Of a stretch of DNA of 19,601 nucleotides, positions 1 to 7,437 are shown piece by piece (position 1 is the first letter of the stretch; every line of letters starts with the position of its first letter). The stretch comes from Cyclobacteriaceae bacterium (lineage in GTDB: Bacteria; Bacteroidota; Bacteroidia; Cytophagales; Cyclobacteriaceae). Where the stretch lies: NCBI GenBank assembly GCA_028289505.1, contig JANQPK010000414.1, positions 1 through 19,601 on the forward strand. Reading direction: 5' to 3'. Under the pieces are notes generated by a model that was not told the origin of the DNA, did no database searches, and saw only the letters and a program-made list of their open reading frames with translations. Made by a program: the position numbers and the translations under genes.

Positions 1-687
1 TATGGCTTACTACAGAAACATCCTTTTCACATCATCGGCGAACAATATCTGCATATAGAGCAGCATCTGATGGCCATACCTGGCCAAAAAATAAAGGATA
101 TTGAAGTCATTCATTCACACCCTATTGCGCTCAACCAGTGTAATTTGTATTTGGAAAACCACCCCCACATGATGGCCATTGAAAAATACGATACCGCCGG
201 AAGTGCACGTGATATCAGGGATGAGAATCTCATAGGGGTAGCTGCAATCGCCAGTATGCGTGCGGCAGAAACCTATGAGTTAGAGATACTAGCGCATAAT
301 ATCGAAAATTTAAAGCGTAATCAAACCAGGTTTTTAGTGCTGAGCAGGGATGGAAAGGAAACTGTTGAGGACCCAAATAAAGCATCCGTATGCCTGGAGG
401 CTGCACACAAGGTGGGTTCATTGATGGAGGTGCTGCAGGTTTATTTCCACCATGGAATTAACATCACCAAAATTCAATCTGTACCCATTTTGGGTAAGCC
501 CTATCAATACCAATTCCATCTGGATCTGGAATGGGGAGAAGATGCGGAGCTAAGCAAAGCCATGGAAGAACTAAAAAGCTGTACGTTTAGCCGACGTGTA
601 TTAGGAGTTTATAAAAAAGGTTTAAGGGACGATGATTATACCAACAGCGAACCGACTGCAACAGGTCGAGGAGTATTACTTCTCTAA
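1..687 (+). CDS. pheA: Prephenate dehydratase, 5' end cut by window
   Basis: Converts prephenate to phenylpyruvate in phenylalanine synthesis, in the cytoplasm. The frame is open from base 1 to the TAA at 685–687, giving 228 residues. Monofunctional family members are about 280 residues, so roughly 50 N-terminal residues lie outside the window. Visible family motifs, numbered by window codon, are HPIALNQC (40–47), YDTAGSA (63–69) and the catalytic-site TRF (109–111). A C-terminal ACT domain (about 130–205) contains VGSLMEVL and KIQSVP. In the family the ACT domain binds phenylalanine for feedback control; here KIQSVP stands where many homologues have an ESRP motif. No chorismate mutase domain is fused at the visible part; that activity is supplied two genes downstream. 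The last 56 nt overlap the next gene. Confidence 0.95.
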   Translation, partial: YGLLQKHPFHIIGEQYLHIEQHLMAIPGQKIKDIEVIHSHPIALNQCNLYLENHPHMMAIEKYDTAGSARDIRDENLIGVAAIASMRAAETYELEILAHNIENLKRNQTRFLVLSRDGKETVEDPNKASVCLEAAHKVGSLMEVLQVYFHHGINITKIQSVPILGKPYQYQFHLDLEWGEDAELSKAMEELKSCTFSRRVLGVYKKGLRDDDYTNSEPTATGRGVLLL

Positions 688-1807
688 AAAGCTGCAGGAA
701 ATAAGAAAGATGAATGCCGCCGGCATGGATGTGATCAATCTGGGCATTGGAAGCCCGGACATGCCTCCGGCACCACAGGTAATCGAGAAGTTGCACCAGT
801 CTGCACTGGAACCTGGCAATCACGGCTATCAACCCTACCGCGGTACTGCCGAATTACGCTTGGGTATTTCCCAGTGGTACCAACAGGTATATGGTGTAGT
901 TTTGGATACTGACCGGCAAATACTGCCGCTAATGGGATCCAAGGAAGGCATTTTCCATATTTCAATGGCATTCCTCAACCCCGGTGACCAAGTACTGATC
1001 CCAAACCCCGGATATCCCGGATATGCCGGGACCACCAGGTTGGTTGGAGCTTTACCAGTTACCTACGTTCTGGACGAGGACAATGACTGGCAGCCGGATT
1101 GGGATTTCCTAAATAAACTCGATACTTCAAAAGTGAAGTTGATGTGGATTAATTATCCGCACATGCCCACTGGAGCCACTGCTAAGAAAGAAACCTTCGA
1201 AAGATTAGTGAATTGGTGCGGGGACGGGAGCATACTACTGTGTCACGATAATCCCTACAGCCTAATTCTCAACCCGCAACTGCCCTTGAGTTTGCATTCT
1301 ATACCAGGTTCTTTAAAAGTAGGGATTGAGCTGAACTCGTTGAGCAAAGGACACCAAATGGCCGGTTGGCGTGTGGGAATGTTGACCGGAAATTCCGCAT
1401 ACATCGATGCAGTAGTTCAAGTTAAAAGTAATATTGACAGCGGTATGTTTAAAGGGATCCAGGATGCGGCGGTGGAAGCACTGCAGGTGGAATCCAATTG
1501 GCATCAGACTCGAGATGGCATTTATAAATACCGAAGATCACTGGTGCAACAACTAATGGATCTTATGGATTGCACTTATCAAACTGAGACCGCCGGTTTG
1601 TTTGTTTGGGGTAAAATTCCCGAACACCAGGAAGCAATAGCTTTCACCGATAGCATTCTCAAAGAGGCGAAGGTTTTTATTGTTCCAGGTCAAGTATTTG
1701 GCGACCAGGGTAGTAGATACGTGCGTGCCTCACTTTGTGTAAATGAATCAAGGATAAAAGAAGCAATAAATCGAATTAAGAAACTAAAAAATACCATAGA
1801 AGCATGA
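632..1807 (+). CDS. PLP-dependent class I aminotransferase (aromatic operon)
   Basis: A 391-residue fold-type I aminotransferase, probably transaminating phenylpyruvate or a related keto acid given its place between pheA and DAHP synthase/chorismate mutase. Substrate is inferred from context. Motifs are VINLGIGSPD (about 34–43), the Schiff-base lysine K239 in SLSKGHQMAGWRVG, and a C-terminal RVRAS-like carboxylate-binding arginine (YVRASL). The usual NNPTG cofactor motif reads HMPTG. The ATG at 632 is preferred although it overlaps pheA by 56 nt, because the N-terminal segment RLQQVEEYYFSKKLQEI looks like the conserved start of this Bacteroidota subgroup. The next methionine would delete it. 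The stop overlaps the next start (ATGA at 1804–1807), implying translational coupling. It could also be annotated as aspartate aminotransferase or LL-diaminopimelate aminotransferase-like. Confidence 0.93.
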   Translation: MIIPTANRLQQVEEYYFSKKLQEIRKMNAAGMDVINLGIGSPDMPPAPQVIEKLHQSALEPGNHGYQPYRGTAELRLGISQWYQQVYGVVLDTDRQILPLMGSKEGIFHISMAFLNPGDQVLIPNPGYPGYAGTTRLVGALPVTYVLDEDNDWQPDWDFLNKLDTSKVKLMWINYPHMPTGATAKKETFERLVNWCGDGSILLCHDNPYSLILNPQLPLSLHSIPGSLKVGIELNSLSKGHQMAGWRVGMLTGNSAYIDAVVQVKSNIDSGMFKGIQDAAVEALQVESNWHQTRDGIYKYRRSLVQQLMDLMDCTYQTETAGLFVWGKIPEHQEAIAFTDSILKEAKVFIVPGQVFGDQGSRYVRASLCVNESRIKEAINRIKKLKNTIEA

Positions 1808-2922
1808 TTGATAACATGAAATTAGTACCGATCGACCAATGGGGACTTACCGACAAGTCTCATTTACTGATAAGTGGTCCCTGTAGCGCTGAAACTCCTG
1901 AACAGGTAATGCAAACCGCCAAAGATCTGGTGAAACACGCTCCGGAGGTAAAAGTTTTCAGAGCCGGAATCTGGAAGCCAAGAACCAGGCCCAATAACTT
2001 TGAAGGCATAGGCATCGAAGGTTTATCCTGGTTACAGCAGGTTAAACAGGAAACCGGCTTACTTACTTCAGTGGAAGTAGCCAATGCCAATCATGTATAT
2101 GAAGCGCTAAAACACGGAATTGACATACTTTGGGTAGGAGCTCGTACCACTGTAAACCCATTTAGCGTGCAAGACATTGCAAATGCACTTCGAGGTGTAG
2201 ACGTCCCAGTATTGGTAAAGAACCCAATTAATCCAGACCTTCAGCTTTGGTTGGGCGCTATTGAAAGAATTCATCAGGCAGGCATTACCCGTCTCGGAGC
2301 TATCCATAGGGGATTCTCCTCAGGACAAAATGGAAGATTCCGCAATGCCCCGGTTTGGAAATTAGCCATTGAGCTCAAGCGGATCTTGCCCGATCTGCCC
2401 ATTATCTGTGATCCCAGTCACATTTGTGGTAAAAGAGACCTACTACTGGAAGTCTCTCAAAAGGCCCTGGATCTAGCGATGGACGGCCTAATGATCGAAT
2501 CGCACCCCAATCCCGACGAAGCCTGGAGCGACAAGGACCAGCAGGTGACCCCGGTAGCATTATCAGAAATTTTGCACGAGCTTAAGGTAAGAAAGCCAGA
2601 AGGGGTAGATCCCGATACTGTTGATTTCCTAAGTATGTATCGAGATGAGATTGACTCTATCGATTTGGAAATCTTGGATACCATTGCCAGGAGAGGTAAA
2701 GTAGTGGAAAAAATTGCCCAGTACAAAAAGGAGCATAAAATGACCATTCTGCAAGTAAATAGATGGGATGAGCTGCTAAAGGATCGACTGGCGGTAGCAA
2801 AAAAGCTGGGATTAGATGATAAGTTTTCCAAAGAACTGTACCAGCAGATCCACCTTATGTCGATCAGGATCCAAACCAAAGTGATGAATGAACAGAAAAA
2901 CAATAAAACGGTAAATCCATAA
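1804..2922 (+). CDS. Bifunctional DAHP synthase / chorismate mutase
   Basis: A 372-residue fusion acting at two steps of the shikimate and aromatic pathway: condensation of PEP with erythrose 4-phosphate, and chorismate to prephenate. Residues about 1–255 form a type I-beta (KDO8P-synthase-like) TIM barrel. They contain GPCSAET (C27), KPRT (K58–T61), HRGF (H168), DPSH (D203–H206), IESHP (E232) and D243. C27, H206, E232 and D243 fit the family's metal site. From about residue 272 comes an AroQ-type chorismate mutase domain with YRDEID (R280), the KIAQYKKE helix and a QVNRW segment. The fusion is typical of Bacteroidota, where the mutase domain also serves feedback regulation. It overlaps the aminotransferase by 4 nt and is the last gene of the operon here. 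No prephenate dehydrogenase follows. Confidence 0.95.
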   Translation: MIDNMKLVPIDQWGLTDKSHLLISGPCSAETPEQVMQTAKDLVKHAPEVKVFRAGIWKPRTRPNNFEGIGIEGLSWLQQVKQETGLLTSVEVANANHVYEALKHGIDILWVGARTTVNPFSVQDIANALRGVDVPVLVKNPINPDLQLWLGAIERIHQAGITRLGAIHRGFSSGQNGRFRNAPVWKLAIELKRILPDLPIICDPSHICGKRDLLLEVSQKALDLAMDGLMIESHPNPDEAWSDKDQQVTPVALSEILHELKVRKPEGVDPDTVDFLSMYRDEIDSIDLEILDTIARRGKVVEKIAQYKKEHKMTILQVNRWDELLKDRLAVAKKLGLDDKFSKELYQQIHLMSIRIQTKVMNEQKNNKTVNP

Positions 2923-3245
2923 GGCATTACCGCTAGTTTTTAATTGTTAAAGGTTAATTGCATATGTAAGGTCTTTGAAATAATCCAAGAAATTTTCCTC
3001 CCGAATATTATCATATTAGTAGTGCAATTTTATCAGTATGGGTATATCAGTGTAAAGTGGCCTATTCATAAATGCTTGTAAATAAGATATTTATGAAATA
3101 TTAGTAAAGTTTGGCACATTTCCTGTTTACCTAGTACAGCATTTTTTAGCTAAGATGGTATTAGTACTGTCTTTGAATAGTAATATTTTTTAACCCATCC
3201 CACCAATTGTGGGCTTACGGGACTAACACAGATAAAATTCGTGCT
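2923..3245. other. Intergenic region between aromatic operon and DUF1800 operon
   Basis: 323 bp of AT-rich DNA with no convincing reading frame on either strand. It must hold the end of the aromatic transcript and the promoter of the envelope operon, but no strong intrinsic terminator is seen. Two inverted repeats stand out: a 9-bp pair at 3065–3073 and 3089–3097, and a short CCCAC/GTGGG pair around 3200–3213. I found no clear match to the Bacteroidota -33/-7 promoter pair (TTTG and TAnnTTTG) with correct spacing. Confidence 0.6.
3065..3097. repeat. 9-bp inverted repeat upstream of DUF1800 gene
   Basis: TTCATAAAT at 3065–3073 is matched perfectly by ATTTATGAA at 3089–3097, separated by 15 nt. 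It lies about 150 bp ahead of the DUF1800 start and could be an operator or part of a leader structure. The DNA is AT-rich, so chance occurrence is possible. Confidence 0.35.
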
Positions 3246-4811
3246 ATGGCTTCTTTGAACCCGGTAACCGGGACCCTAGGAACAAGACGGTCAGCTCATA
3301 TCCTCAGAAGGGCAACCTTTGGGCCCAACAGGGCGGATATAGGACTTATTGCTGGCAGAACGGCGAATCAGGTGATTGCCGAACTTTTTCAAGTACCGGC
3401 CATTCCAGCCGCACCAACAGAATATGACACTTTTAAGTCATGGTGGGTTGGTCAAATGGCGAACTCAGGCAGGTCGATAGTGGAAAAGATGGTTTTCTTC
3501 TATCATACCCATTTTACTACCAAAGACGAGGTAGTTCGCAGTGGTCAAGCTCTTTATCATCAGAACGAACTTTTTCGCTATTACGCATTGGGAGATTTCA
3601 AGGAACTGACCAAGAAGGTTTGCTTGGACAATGCCATGATGATCTTTCTAGATGGCAGGGATAATGACCGCAATAATGTAAACGAGAACTTCGGTCGAGA
3701 ACTGCTGGAGCTATATAGCATTGGCAAAGGCACTCAAATAGGCGCCGGAGACTACACCCACTTTACCGAACAAGATGTAAAAGAAGCTGCACGGGTGCTA
3801 TCTGGCTATAGAAATGACGAAGATTTTTTGACTATTGACCCAGATACTGGCATTCCAACCAGCTTTGTTCGAAATGATGGTGGCACTGTAGCAAATGCTC
3901 ATGATGCAGGTGTCAAAGTGTTCAGTGAGAAATTTCAAAATACCACCATTCAACCAAATGCATTGGTCGGTGAAGATGCCACAGTGGATGCCACATTGGA
4001 TGAATTGGATCAACTGCTGGACATGATATTCAATCAACCAGAGACGGCCCGTCACATCTGCAGAAAATTGTACCGTTTCTTCATGTACTATGAGATCACC
4101 CCGGAGATTGAACAAGACATTATTGAACCTCTGGCAGCTACCTTCCGCAATAATAACTATCAAATTCAACCGGTACTAGAACAGCTCTTCAGCAGTGAGC
4201 ATTTTTATGACGCAGACAACGCCATTAATACCGATGATAATCACGCGGCTATTATCAAGTCTCCACTGGAGCTGATTCTGGGCACCATTAGATATTTTGG
4301 GATAGCCCTGCCAGCAGCAGGGACTGAAGCCTATTATGAGGCCCTTGAAAATGGGATCGTCAACCCCTTGAATCTGCAAGGTATGTATTTGTTAAATCCC
4401 TTTGAAGTTGCCGGTTACCCAGCCTATCATCAAAACCCTGACTTCAATAGGAACTGGATCTCACACAATTATCTGGCTAGAAGATATCAATACATCGCAC
4501 AATTAATGTCAAGTATGGAAAACTTCGGTTTTCAATTAGATGCTGTTGCTTGGGTAGAAAACAACATTTCAGATCCCTCGAATGCTCAGGTAATTGTGCA
4601 AGAATTGGTAGATGAATTACTGCCAGAGATCATCACAGTAGACAGGTTCGATTACTTCTTGAATGATATTCTGTTAGATGGATTGTCTATGGGCAACTGG
4701 AGCATGGAGTGGTTAGCCTATCAGGGATCTAATGACGATGCGGCAGTTCGGACACAGCTTGAAGCATTGTTCAATGCCCTGATGCAATCACCTGAATATC
4801 AACTCCATTAA
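3246..4811 (+). CDS. DUF1800 family protein
   Basis: 521 residues from the ATG at 3246. The frame can be extended to a TTG at 3207, but the segment MASLNPVTGTLGTRRSAHI followed by LRRATFGP looks like a normal family start, and an in-frame stop at 3174 excludes anything longer. DUF1800 hallmarks are the N-terminal RRSAHILRRATFGP, the HTHFTT segment after a WW-rich helix, NENFGRELLELYSIG, and a C-terminal block ending in MQSPEYQ. The family is of unknown biochemical function and is commonly encoded beside a DUF1501 gene, as here (13 bp upstream of it). I see no signal peptide or membrane helix, which is odd for a partner of an exported protein. It is probably the first gene of a four-gene operon running to 8664. 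Confidence 0.92.
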   Translation: MASLNPVTGTLGTRRSAHILRRATFGPNRADIGLIAGRTANQVIAELFQVPAIPAAPTEYDTFKSWWVGQMANSGRSIVEKMVFFYHTHFTTKDEVVRSGQALYHQNELFRYYALGDFKELTKKVCLDNAMMIFLDGRDNDRNNVNENFGRELLELYSIGKGTQIGAGDYTHFTEQDVKEAARVLSGYRNDEDFLTIDPDTGIPTSFVRNDGGTVANAHDAGVKVFSEKFQNTTIQPNALVGEDATVDATLDELDQLLDMIFNQPETARHICRKLYRFFMYYEITPEIEQDIIEPLAATFRNNNYQIQPVLEQLFSSEHFYDADNAINTDDNHAAIIKSPLELILGTIRYFGIALPAAGTEAYYEALENGIVNPLNLQGMYLLNPFEVAGYPAYHQNPDFNRNWISHNYLARRYQYIAQLMSSMENFGFQLDAVAWVENNISDPSNAQVIVQELVDELLPEIITVDRFDYFLNDILLDGLSMGNWSMEWLAYQGSNDDAAVRTQLEALFNALMQSPEYQLH

Positions 4812-4824
4812 ATAAATAATAGCT

Positions 4825-6462
4825 ATGAAAAGGAGAGGTTTCCTCAAAAAAATACCCCTTGCAGCCTCAGCACCTGTAGTGTTGAATGGATTGCCAGTAG
4901 GACTGCTGGCCAAGGGACAACTGCAGCAAGTTGTTTCATCTACTGCCAACGACAAAGTGCTGGTGCTCATACAACTGCACGGAGGCAATGACGGTCTGAA
5001 TGCGGTAATTCCAATTGATCAATATGCTGGTTATTATAATTTAAGGCCGAATATTGCCATTCCGGATAATGGAAGTAGAGGATATATTCCACTTGACAGT
5101 ACCTTAGACTCGGCTAATCAGGTAGGGCTTCATCCCGATATGGTGGGCACTAAGGCCTTATACGATCAGGGAAAAGCTGCAATTGTACAAGGCGTTTCTT
5201 ACGAAAATCACAACGGATCCCACTTTAGAAGTCGGGATATTATGTTTATGGGGGGCGATTTCGACGATTATCTGGGATCCGGCTGGGTAGGTCGGTACCT
5301 GGACCACTGTTTCCCCAATTATCCCGATGCATACCCCACTAGTGAAATGCCAGACCCGTTAGCTCTGGAAATTGGTACTTCTGTTTCCTTGGCGTTTCAT
5401 AGGGATAATGGGATACCGGTGGCTATTGCCGCTAATGATCCTCAAGGCTTTTTCGACCTCATCAATAACACTGGAGGTCTTCCTCCGGAGTCCGTGATTG
5501 ATACACATTACGGACAGGAATTGCAATGGATCATGGACATTGAGGCAAATTCCAACCAATATGCCGATCGGTTGAAAGAAGTATTTGATAATGGGAGCAA
5601 CACTTCTGGAGTGACCTATCCCGAAACCTATCCCTTGAGCGCAGGCCGTCTAAACAATCCGCTAGCTCCCCAATTGAAGTTGATTGCCAGAATGTTGAGT
5701 GGAGGATCAAAAACCAGAATATTCTTAGCCAGGATAGGTGGCTTCGACACCCATGGCAATCAGGTGGAATCCTACGATCCTACCTTGGGAAATCACGCTG
5801 CATTACTGTATCATATTTCTTCCGCGGTAGAAGCATTTCAAAATGATCTACAGGGGCTGGGCTTGGAAGATCGGGTAGTGACTGCTACTTTTTCCGAGTT
5901 TGGACGTAGAGCGGCATCAAATGCCAGTTACGGTACCGACCATGGGAACGCAGCGCCTATGTTTGTATTCGGTAAAGCAGTAAAACCGGGTATTATAGGT
6001 ACAAACCCCGACCTTCAGGATCTTCCGGGAAATAACATTCCCATGCAGGTAGATTACAGACAAGTCTTTACTACTATACTGCACGACTGGATGGAGGCAA
6101 CTGATGAAGCTATGGTCAGAACCTTATTTGATGGTTTCTTGGATCAAAAGCTAGACCTATTTAGCAGTGTGGTGACCAGCACCAGAGATGAGTTTATTGC
6201 AAAAAGATTCAAACTCAACAGTGCCTATCCCAATCCCGTGAGAGATCACACCACATTCTCCTATTATATCAATACGCCAGTAAGAGTAGACATGGAATTA
6301 TTCGATACTGGAGGAAGAAGAATTAGAAACCTGATCAGGGAAACTCAGAGTGTTGGAGAACACCGAGTAACCATAGATCTGTCGGATCTAAGACCTGGCA
6401 CCTACGTTTACCGAATCAAAGCCGGGCCATTAGATACTGCTAAGAAATTGATAAAACTCTAA
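4825..6462 (+). CDS. DUF1501 protein with Tat signal and T9SS C-terminal tail
   Basis: 545 residues. The N-terminus has a twin-arginine motif (KRRGFLKK, residues 2–9) followed by a hydrophobic stretch, so export by Tat is expected. The body is DUF1501, a family related to the alkaline-phosphatase/sulfatase fold: QLHGGNDGLN near 50–60, ENHNGSHFRSRD, GGFDTHGNQ, FSEFGRR and GTDHGN (D372, H373) are likely metal-site segments. Residues about 464–545 form a type A T9SS sorting domain, opening with SAYPNPVRD and closing with the basic KKLIKL, so the mature protein should cross the outer membrane and be anchored or released. It sits 13 bp after the DUF1800 gene and 4 bp before the barrel gene. Substrate is unknown; hydrolase activity is inferred from fold only. 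Confidence 0.93.
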   Translation: MKRRGFLKKIPLAASAPVVLNGLPVGLLAKGQLQQVVSSTANDKVLVLIQLHGGNDGLNAVIPIDQYAGYYNLRPNIAIPDNGSRGYIPLDSTLDSANQVGLHPDMVGTKALYDQGKAAIVQGVSYENHNGSHFRSRDIMFMGGDFDDYLGSGWVGRYLDHCFPNYPDAYPTSEMPDPLALEIGTSVSLAFHRDNGIPVAIAANDPQGFFDLINNTGGLPPESVIDTHYGQELQWIMDIEANSNQYADRLKEVFDNGSNTSGVTYPETYPLSAGRLNNPLAPQLKLIARMLSGGSKTRIFLARIGGFDTHGNQVESYDPTLGNHAALLYHISSAVEAFQNDLQGLGLEDRVVTATFSEFGRRAASNASYGTDHGNAAPMFVFGKAVKPGIIGTNPDLQDLPGNNIPMQVDYRQVFTTILHDWMEATDEAMVRTLFDGFLDQKLDLFSSVVTSTRDEFIAKRFKLNSAYPNPVRDHTTFSYYINTPVRVDMELFDTGGRRIRNLIRETQSVGEHRVTIDLSDLRPGTYVYRIKAGPLDTAKKLIKL

Positions 6463-6466
6463 TGAC

Positions 6467-7435
6467 ATGAAGGTTAAATCATTATGTATTACCCTGCTAA
6501 TGTTATGCTTTGCTTCGGTGGCCATAGCACAGTTTGCAGGGAAAAAGGATGGTAAAAAGCCAAGAAGAGACTCCAATAAATCGGGGCTTTTCGGAGGTGG
6601 AAAAAAGAACCAGAAGAGTCAGGTAAAATCGCGATTCCAAGGAGAGGCACCACAGTGGCAACTAGGGGTTAAGGGAGGAGTAAACCTAGGTCATGTTGAA
6701 GCCACCCAAAGTTATACGGTGGTAACTCCTTTAGACTTGGGTAGCAACTTGACCAACGCCAAGATGTATGACCAGGCTTACAGCAATATGGGGAATCATA
6801 TCGGATTGACCAGCTCATTTGCGGTGAACCCAAATATCTCGCTTTCGTTCGAACCTGGTTACACTACTGTCAAATTTGGATATGAGACCAGCTACCAGTG
6901 GAGTCAATTTGAAGATCAGCAAAGCTATGTCAATGTAACCAACGATGTCGATCACTCGATCAGCTACCTGGATTTCCCATTGATGCTAAGATACCACCTT
7001 AAAACCGGTCCCTTAAAGCCCTATATCCAATTGGGTGGTTACTACGGATTTCGCACCAACGCTGATAAGAATATTAATACCAGAATCGAAGATGGTGCTG
7101 CAGGGGGGCTGGACGAAATATCGAATGTTTCAGAGAGAATCGGAGTGGATGAACTATTCCTGAGGTCTAGTGCAGGTGTACTTGGTGGTGCTGGAGTAAG
7201 TCTTGATGTAGGTAGTAGTCCAACAGGCATGAACGCTGGTTCTGATCTGGGTACGGTAAGGTTTAGCCTGGGTGTAAACTATCGATATGGGCTTCACAAT
7301 GTGGTAGATGTAAAGAATCGTTATGATGATAGCTCCCTAACTTCTGGCAGTTATGATGTAACAGACGATCTGGAATTACGCAATATTGAGATCTATCTGG
7401 GTTGTCAATTTACCCTCAAGTATAAAAACTTTTAA
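6467..7435 (+). CDS. PorT-like outer-membrane beta-barrel protein
   Basis: 322 residues. A Sec signal peptide (residues 1–22, ending SVAIAQ) is followed by an unusual basic, Gly/Lys-rich linker (about 23–58) and then a beta-barrel of the OMP_b-brl_2 kind. The barrel begins at LGVKGGVNLGH and shows alternating polar and hydrophobic strands to the end; the final strand is YLGCQFTLKYKNF, with a terminal aromatic residue as expected for barrel insertion. Strands such as SLSFEPGYTTVKFGYET and LDFPLMLRYHL are typical. Position in the operon, 4 bp after the T9SS cargo gene and 2 bp before a lipoprotein gene, suggests it helps anchor or support that surface complex. That role is inference. Confidence 0.85.
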   Translation: MKVKSLCITLLMLCFASVAIAQFAGKKDGKKPRRDSNKSGLFGGGKKNQKSQVKSRFQGEAPQWQLGVKGGVNLGHVEATQSYTVVTPLDLGSNLTNAKMYDQAYSNMGNHIGLTSSFAVNPNISLSFEPGYTTVKFGYETSYQWSQFEDQQSYVNVTNDVDHSISYLDFPLMLRYHLKTGPLKPYIQLGGYYGFRTNADKNINTRIEDGAAGGLDEISNVSERIGVDELFLRSSAGVLGGAGVSLDVGSSPTGMNAGSDLGTVRFSLGVNYRYGLHNVVDVKNRYDDSSLTSGSYDVTDDLELRNIEIYLGCQFTLKYKNF

Positions 7436-7437
7436 CA

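Noticed and set aside
2457..2927. Long - strand frame of 156 residues inside the DAHP synthase/mutase gene
   Set aside because: It is antisense to a strongly conserved coding region, Ser-rich and without recognisable motifs; a shadow frame.
3199..3213. CCCAC/GTGGG hairpin upstream of DUF1800 as a riboswitch or attenuator
   Set aside because: A 5-bp stem with no flanking conserved structure or U-tract; too weak to support.
3207..3245. Longer DUF1800 start at TTG 3207
   Set aside because: The 13 added residues (WAYGTNTDKIRA) have no family resemblance and no signal-peptide character; ATG 3246 begins the conserved MASLNP segment.
3798..4169. 123-residue - strand frame within the DUF1800 gene
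   Set aside because: Antisense shadow with no recognisable family features.
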